Shown here one piece after another: positions 15,190 through 18,975 of a stretch of DNA of 18,975 bases (positions within the stretch are counted from its first letter, which is position 1; the number at the start of each line of letters is the position of its first letter). Made by a program: the position numbers and the translations under genes. Source of the DNA: Candidatus Omnitrophota bacterium (lineage in GTDB: Bacteria; Omnitrophota; Gorgyraeia; B26-G9); contig JAQULA010000005.1 of NCBI GenBank assembly GCA_028718845.1, positions 2,475 through 21,449 of the forward strand, in the 5' to 3' direction. A model generated the notes under the pieces. That model saw nothing but the letters and a program-made list of their open reading frames with translations, was not told the DNA's origin and did no database searches.

Positions 15190-15250
15190 CGGTTCAACCT
15201 CCTCTCAATAATTTTCATTGCCTTGCCTATCGGGCATTGCCCGGACGAAA

Positions 15251-16072
15251 TCACTGATTATCCTCCCGGTCAAAGCTTACCTCGTTTATTATCTGCTCGT
15301 CGATAAGCACGGCATTTTTACCGAACCCGGCGAACAGCGCTAAATCACAAATATGGTTTATGCGCCGGGGGATCCCGCCGCTTTTTTTAAAGATCAACGC
15401 GGCTATCCCCGGAGCGAACAAGGGGTCGCTTCTGCCGGCGACATTAAGGCGATGGCGGATATATTCTTCAGTTTCTTTTTCGTTTAAAGGCCCGAGATGG
15501 AATTTTACGGCAAGCCGTTGAGAGAACTGCTTATTGGATTCGATTATTTCCCTTAATTCCGGTTGTCCGAGGATCAATAAAGTCAGCATGAACTGATTAT
15601 CCCGCTGAAAATTCAACAGCAGACGGAGTTCTTCCCAAACATTGCGGTCGACAATCACATGCGCCTCGTCAATCACGACCACGGTTTTCTTACCGTCACG
15701 CAGGTTGTTTTCCAGGATCTCGCCCAAACGTTCCAGAATGACGTTAACCAGCACATCCTGTTTGTTCTGGGGAAGATCACGCGCTCCCAGATTATAGGCA
15801 ATATGCATTAATAATTCGGTGTAGGTTAAAAACGGATTGGCGATAAACGCGGTTTTGTAGATATCGCGGTCAAGCTCTTTGAATAAGGTCCGGCCCAGCA
15901 GTGTTTTGCCGCAGCCGAACACGCCGGTAAGCAGGCCGGCGCCTTTTCCTTCACTGACAACATAAAGCAGCCGCGATAACCCTTCTTCATGCTGCGGAGA
16001 ATGATACAAAAATCGCGGGTCAGGCGTGTTTTCAAACGGCTTTTCGGTAAACCCCCAATAAGCTTCGTACAT
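15251..16072 (-). CDS. ExeA-like AAA ATPase, PEP-CTERM/exosortase-locus type
   Basis: This 273-residue protein starts MYEAYWGFTEKPFENTPDP, the typical opening of ExeA-type ATPases. Walker A is GVFGCGKT (50-57), Walker B VVVIDEAH (131-138), and a sensor-like LILGQPELR follows near 166. The C-terminal GGIPRRINHICDLAL is the usual helical lid. It lacks the peptidoglycan-binding domain of full ExeA, and its length matches the putative secretion ATPase of PEP-CTERM/exosortase loci (TIGR03015). Members occur in exopolysaccharide operons beside Wzz/Wzc-like proteins. The ribosome site (AGGGAAGG) is strong. It lies 17 bases after the WbqC gene. No exosortase is visible in the window, so the subfamily call rests on length, sequence and context. 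Confidence 0.88.
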   Translation of the reverse strand: MYEAYWGFTEKPFENTPDPRFLYHSPQHEEGLSRLLYVVSEGKGAGLLTGVFGCGKTLLGRTLFKELDRDIYKTAFIANPFLTYTELLMHIAYNLGARDLPQNKQDVLVNVILERLGEILENNLRDGKKTVVVIDEAHVIVDRNVWEELRLLLNFQRDNQFMLTLLILGQPELREIIESNKQFSQRLAVKFHLGPLNEKETEEYIRHRLNVAGRSDPLFAPGIAALIFKKSGGIPRRINHICDLALFAGFGKNAVLIDEQIINEVSFDREDNQ

Positions 16073-16089
16073 AACCTTCCCTGGTTCTG

Positions 16090-16785
16090 TTACGCTTGAC
16101 GCAAAACATCAATACTGCGCGGTCCTTCATTAAACAGCAAATCCACAATCGACATGCACGGCTCGAATCGCTCAACGCTGCTCGCCGTCTTTTGCCGGTA
16201 CTGCGGATGGTGAAACTCCTGATACCTCAATCGCATTCCCGCTTCTTTAAATAACTCTTCCTGCAAATACTGTTTGCCCCCGGTTCCGGAAAGATAAGTA
16301 TCGGCATTAAGTTTGCGGCAGATCTCGATTATCCGAGCCGTACTTTTCTCCGTTGTCCCCAGCTCCGATTCAAAATATATCGGAGTATCGACACCCAGCT
16401 GCTGCAATACATAGCGGATTATGGCCACATTAAGATCGATCAGACGATCCCATGGCTGAGCGTACAGCGTCTCAAAAAAAGGAAAATAATTATTAAAAAA
16501 CGGCGCGCCGGCATACCACACTTCCAGGCTGCGCTTATGTTCCTGCGCCCAGTTTTGCTCATTATCGACAAGCACATCGGACATTTTCTGGCGTGACCCC
16601 GTGCTTGTTTTTACCGGCACCGTCAGCCATATCCAGGAATCACGCGTGCGAATCTTATTCCGGTTGATAAACTCCCTGGTTTTATATTGTACTGTATCGA
16701 GAAAAACAAAGCAATCACTTTTATCGATCTTATGGAAATAGCCCAGCCAAGGAAGATATTGCGGTTGATGTACTGATATTATCAC
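16090..16785 (-). CDS. WbqC-family protein
   Basis: The N-terminus IISVHQPQYLPWLGYFHKI is the signature of the WbqC-like family, and NRNKIRT and a W-L-T-V-P-V strand follow. The 231 residues are about full length. The family occurs in O-antigen and exopolysaccharide clusters and is thought to act in sugar-nucleotide or amino-sugar modification, but its biochemistry is poorly defined. The start codon is GTG (16785-16783), with AGAGG seven bases upstream. No ATG lies close enough to compete. It is 10 bases downstream of the PHP-like gene, so the two are co-transcribed. Confidence 0.88.
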   Translation of the reverse strand: MIISVHQPQYLPWLGYFHKIDKSDCFVFLDTVQYKTREFINRNKIRTRDSWIWLTVPVKTSTGSRQKMSDVLVDNEQNWAQEHKRSLEVWYAGAPFFNNYFPFFETLYAQPWDRLIDLNVAIIRYVLQQLGVDTPIYFESELGTTEKSTARIIEICRKLNADTYLSGTGGKQYLQEELFKEAGMRLRYQEFHHPQYRQKTASSVERFEPCMSIVDLLFNEGPRSIDVLRQA

Positions 16786-16795
16786 GCTTTAACCT

Positions 16796-18298
16796 CTACT
16801 TTTTCACAAATATAGGATTAGTAATTAACTGCAGCCCCGGAGCCGTGATTTCAAGCCGATAGTATGTTTTACCCCCGGGATAATCTTTATCCGCATATTC
16901 TATCGCAACCGGACTAACCCTCTCAAATGTTTTGATGATTTTTCCGTTCCGCAATAACCGCAGGGTAACCGGAAACGAAGCAACCGGTTCCGAGAAATGC
17001 CCCTGAATCGTAATTGTCGGATGTTCGGTCCCGAGAGCCAGGGTTTCCCCCATCACGGCATCGTTAGTTTCATTCCCCACAATAAAATTGTCCAAAACAA
17101 ATGACCGGGAAGCATTACCCCTCATGACATAAACCCTTCCCTGCCGTAAAGCGTCGATAATATCGGCTTGCGTGTTCGCGCGAGCCAAAGCGACCACACG
17201 CAGATCATTGCAAAGCTTATTCAAATCACCGTAATAGTCAAATGCCAATCCCGCAATAGCCCATACCGGGCGGGTTCGCTTCCCTTCCCGGTACTCATTG
17301 AGCAAATTATCCCATACCCCCCCGGGTTTGCCGATAACCGAGTACCCCTCATACCAGACACAAAATCCGCTGTAATTACGCGTAGTCACAACATCCTGCA
17401 CATGCGGCCGCGTAACCACCGCCGTGCGGCCGACGGAAGAACTGTTTTCCGCTTCGGGATGAGCCCAAAACACCAATCCGTTCCGAGCATCGACATAATC
17501 AATTAAAGCCTGGTACGGGGCCTCCCCCCGGTCTCCATGATATTGATCGAATAATGCTTCCCGGAAGGGATAATCATTAACGCTGAATAATGTCCCGATT
17601 ATCACACAGCATGCCCCCAGCCGGAATTTTCCGCGCGCGGCATCGCGTTCCAATGAATTCCGGTACGCCAAACGCTTTTTCCCTTTCAGCAAAATTATCC
17701 CGGCCAGGAATAAAACAACCGGCCATAACCGCCAGGTGTCGATGAATCGGAACGGCCGATACTCGCTGAAACGGTTTGCCGTTACCGGCAGGCCCGCGAC
17801 ATCGCGCATATTCTGCAGTCCGATAACCAGCATATGTTTGTGCGCACTATACAGGGCCAAAGTCCCTTTTAAAAAACTTCCGCTCCAATAATAAAACGGC
17901 GTTATCTCCATCCCGGGAATCAGGATTACTTCCGGATTCTCCGCCTGCGCAGCGGCCGCTGCATCGAAATATTTTCGCAGGCCGAAGGTATGGATGGAAT
18001 TATTTTCAACCGTTTTCTTGATAATATTGCGCAGGGGCCAGACCCCATATTCCCAGCGCATATAATCGCGGTCGGTAACAATAACCGCATCGAACCCGTT
18101 TTTTTGCGCGATCGAAGTAATTTCCCGCAACGAATATTTTCCGTCACTGATCGTCGAACTGATATGCACCAGCACCGGTATCTGCCGCAGTTTTTGTTCA
18201 GCGCTCGCCGTCGCCGGCGCAAAAACCGCACAGGCAACCGCCGCGCTTATCAACAGCATTATTCGTTTACCGGGATGGCTACGCCAATAATTTTTCAT
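16796..18298 (-). CDS. Secreted divergent PHP-domain protein with an internal membrane-segment pair
   Basis: A Sec signal peptide occupies residues 1-33 (cleavage after ASA). A PHP-like fold follows: VLVHISSTISDGKYSLREI (42-60), VIVTDRDYMRWEYG (72-85), LIPGMEIT (126-133), HKHMLVIG (153-160) and FWAHPE (277-282). Compared with ordinary PHP proteins, the first D-x-H-x-H is reduced to one histidine (H45) and the usual TDHD is TDRD. Some metal ligands are therefore lost while E131, H155 and H280 stay. Two hydrophobic stretches (about 191-204 and 227-240) lie within the domain, flanking a basic loop. The C-terminal third is beta-rich (TITIQGHFSEP, YRLEITAPG). PHP domains are phosphoesterases or phosphatases. 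Here activity is uncertain, perhaps altered, and the location is extracytoplasmic or membrane. It overlaps the glycosyltransferase by 20 bases. Confidence 0.8.
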   Translation of the reverse strand: MKNYWRSHPGKRIMLLISAAVACAVFAPATASAEQKLRQIPVLVHISSTISDGKYSLREITSIAQKNGFDAVIVTDRDYMRWEYGVWPLRNIIKKTVENNSIHTFGLRKYFDAAAAAQAENPEVILIPGMEITPFYYWSGSFLKGTLALYSAHKHMLVIGLQNMRDVAGLPVTANRFSEYRPFRFIDTWRLWPVVLFLAGIILLKGKKRLAYRNSLERDAARGKFRLGACCVIIGTLFSVNDYPFREALFDQYHGDRGEAPYQALIDYVDARNGLVFWAHPEAENSSSVGRTAVVTRPHVQDVVTTRNYSGFCVWYEGYSVIGKPGGVWDNLLNEYREGKRTRPVWAIAGLAFDYYGDLNKLCNDLRVVALARANTQADIIDALRQGRVYVMRGNASRSFVLDNFIVGNETNDAVMGETLALGTEHPTITIQGHFSEPVASFPVTLRLLRNGKIIKTFERVSPVAIEYADKDYPGGKTYYRLEITAPGLQLITNPIFVKK

Positions 18299-18975
18299 AG
18301 ATCAAAGAAAGTTTTCCGACCAAATCCTGCGCCGAATATTTGTCCTGCACAAACCGCCGTCCGGCTTCCCCCATCGACTTGCGCTTTAACTCATCCGACA
18401 GCAGGGCCGTAATCGCCAGGGCCAGGGCCACCGAATTTTTCGGTTCGACGATAATCCCGGTAGTACCATCCAGCACAACCTCGGGGATTCCGCCGACGTT
18501 TGTCGCCACCACCGGAATCCCGCCGGCCTGGGCTTCCAGCAGCACTAAACCGACGGCCTCATTCAACGACGCCAATACCAGCACGTCCATAATCGCTATC
18601 AGCCTTGCGGCGTTTTCACGCCAGCCGAGAAAAATAATCCGCTGCTGCAGATTTTCCTTACGCACCGCCGCTTCCAGTTCCGGCCGCTGACTGCCTTCAC
18701 CCACGATCAAAAATACCGCATCCGGAAACACCGCGGACACCTGTATCGCGGCCTGGGTAAAATAGCCGACGCCTTTAATCGGTTCCAGCCGGGCAATCAT
18801 ACCCACGACCTTTGCCTCCGGCGGCAACCCGCATTCCCGGCGCAGCCATTCACATTCGGGTTTATCCATCGGCAGTTGGATCGGTTCCACGGCAGTATGA
18901 ATAACCGTGATTTTTCTTTCCGGCACGGCTGCGTAACGCAGCAAATCCGCGCGTTCCCGCTGCGTCAGGGCCACG
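18279..18975 (-). CDS. GT4 family glycosyltransferase (partial, N-terminus outside window)
   Basis: The visible 232 residues are the C-terminal nucleotide-sugar-binding half of a GT-B retaining glycosyltransferase. After LTQRERADLLRY and ITVIHTAVE come GMIARLEPIKG (a typical R-x-x-x-x-K-G), FLIVGEGSQRPELE, IIFLGWRE and the E-x7-E motif EAVGLVLLEAQAGG, then VATNVGGIPEVV and a C-terminal helix. The GTG at 18974 is almost certainly internal, because the acceptor-binding domain is missing and the frame is open to the window edge. The family transfers sugars from UDP- or GDP-sugars to lipid-linked acceptors. It is the first visible gene of the polysaccharide operon. Confidence 0.9.
   Translation of the reverse strand, partial: VALTQRERADLLRYAAVPERKITVIHTAVEPIQLPMDKPECEWLRRECGLPPEAKVVGMIARLEPIKGVGYFTQAAIQVSAVFPDAVFLIVGEGSQRPELEAAVRKENLQQRIIFLGWRENAARLIAIMDVLVLASLNEAVGLVLLEAQAGGIPVVATNVGGIPEVVLDGTTGIIVEPKNSVALALAITALLSDELKRKSMGEAGRRFVQDKYSAQDLVGKLSLIYEKLLA

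Noticed and set aside
15231..15243. Hairpin CGGGC-ATT-GCCCG as a terminator between the ATPase and PIG-L genes
   Set aside because: The stem has only five pairs and neither strand has a following T run, so it is more likely a chance palindrome.

Overview
All well-supported genes in this window lie on the minus strand, so transcription runs from high to low coordinates. The gene set suggests a Gram-negative bacterium with an exopolysaccharide system: a WecA-type lipid-carrier glycosyltransferase, a PEP-CTERM/exosortase-type secretion ATPase, a GT4 glycosyltransferase, and secreted proteins with Sec signal peptides. The mixture (RAYT fusion, PHP protein with membrane segments, fused MFS/spermidine-synthase with TPRs, KNH-type repeat giant) resembles what I remember of Omnitrophota and similar candidate phyla. 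That assignment is inference and only moderately secure. No tRNA, rRNA, CRISPR array or intact IS element was seen.

Region A (18975 to 14572): an apparent polysaccharide operon. It holds a GT4 glycosyltransferase (N-terminus outside the window), a secreted divergent PHP-domain protein with an internal pair of membrane segments, a WbqC-family protein (GTG start), an ExeA/PEP-CTERM-type AAA ATPase, and a PIG-L deacetylase. The genes overlap or are 10-61 bases apart. A 236-base leader follows, then a wecA-like gene (14335-13268) and a small two-helix membrane protein (about 13135-12950).

Region B (12911 to 12709): a compact regulatory block. A sigma70-like promoter precedes a highly structured RNA carrying the hallmarks of the GEMM-I (c-di-GMP-I) riboswitch, then an intrinsic terminator. 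The aptamer looks interrupted by a 43-base two-hairpin insert. The insert's palindrome (TCCGCCA-N7-TGGCGGA) recurs in the last arm. Two perfect 17-base direct repeats follow, just before the next gene.

Region C (12631 to 1 and beyond): four genes probably transcribed together. The first is a RAYT-type HUH transposase domain fused through a transmembrane helix to an extracytoplasmic domain. Next come a small secreted protein (its ATG one base after the previous stop) and a membrane/spermidine-synthase-fold protein with six C-terminal TPRs. Last is a giant secreted repeat protein, open for at least 2,901 codons and running off the left edge. It has a signal peptide, a fourfold-repeat N-terminal region and about 25 tandem Kre9/KNH-like beta-sandwich modules of about 100 residues. 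The last modules repeat with a super-period of 2,052 bases.

The most novel proposal is that region B plus C is one regulated system: a possible c-di-GMP-responsive switch, apparently disrupted or remodelled by REP-like hairpins, controlling a membrane-anchored RAYT protein and a giant surface or secreted fibre. The parts are visible in the sequence; the linkage is inference.
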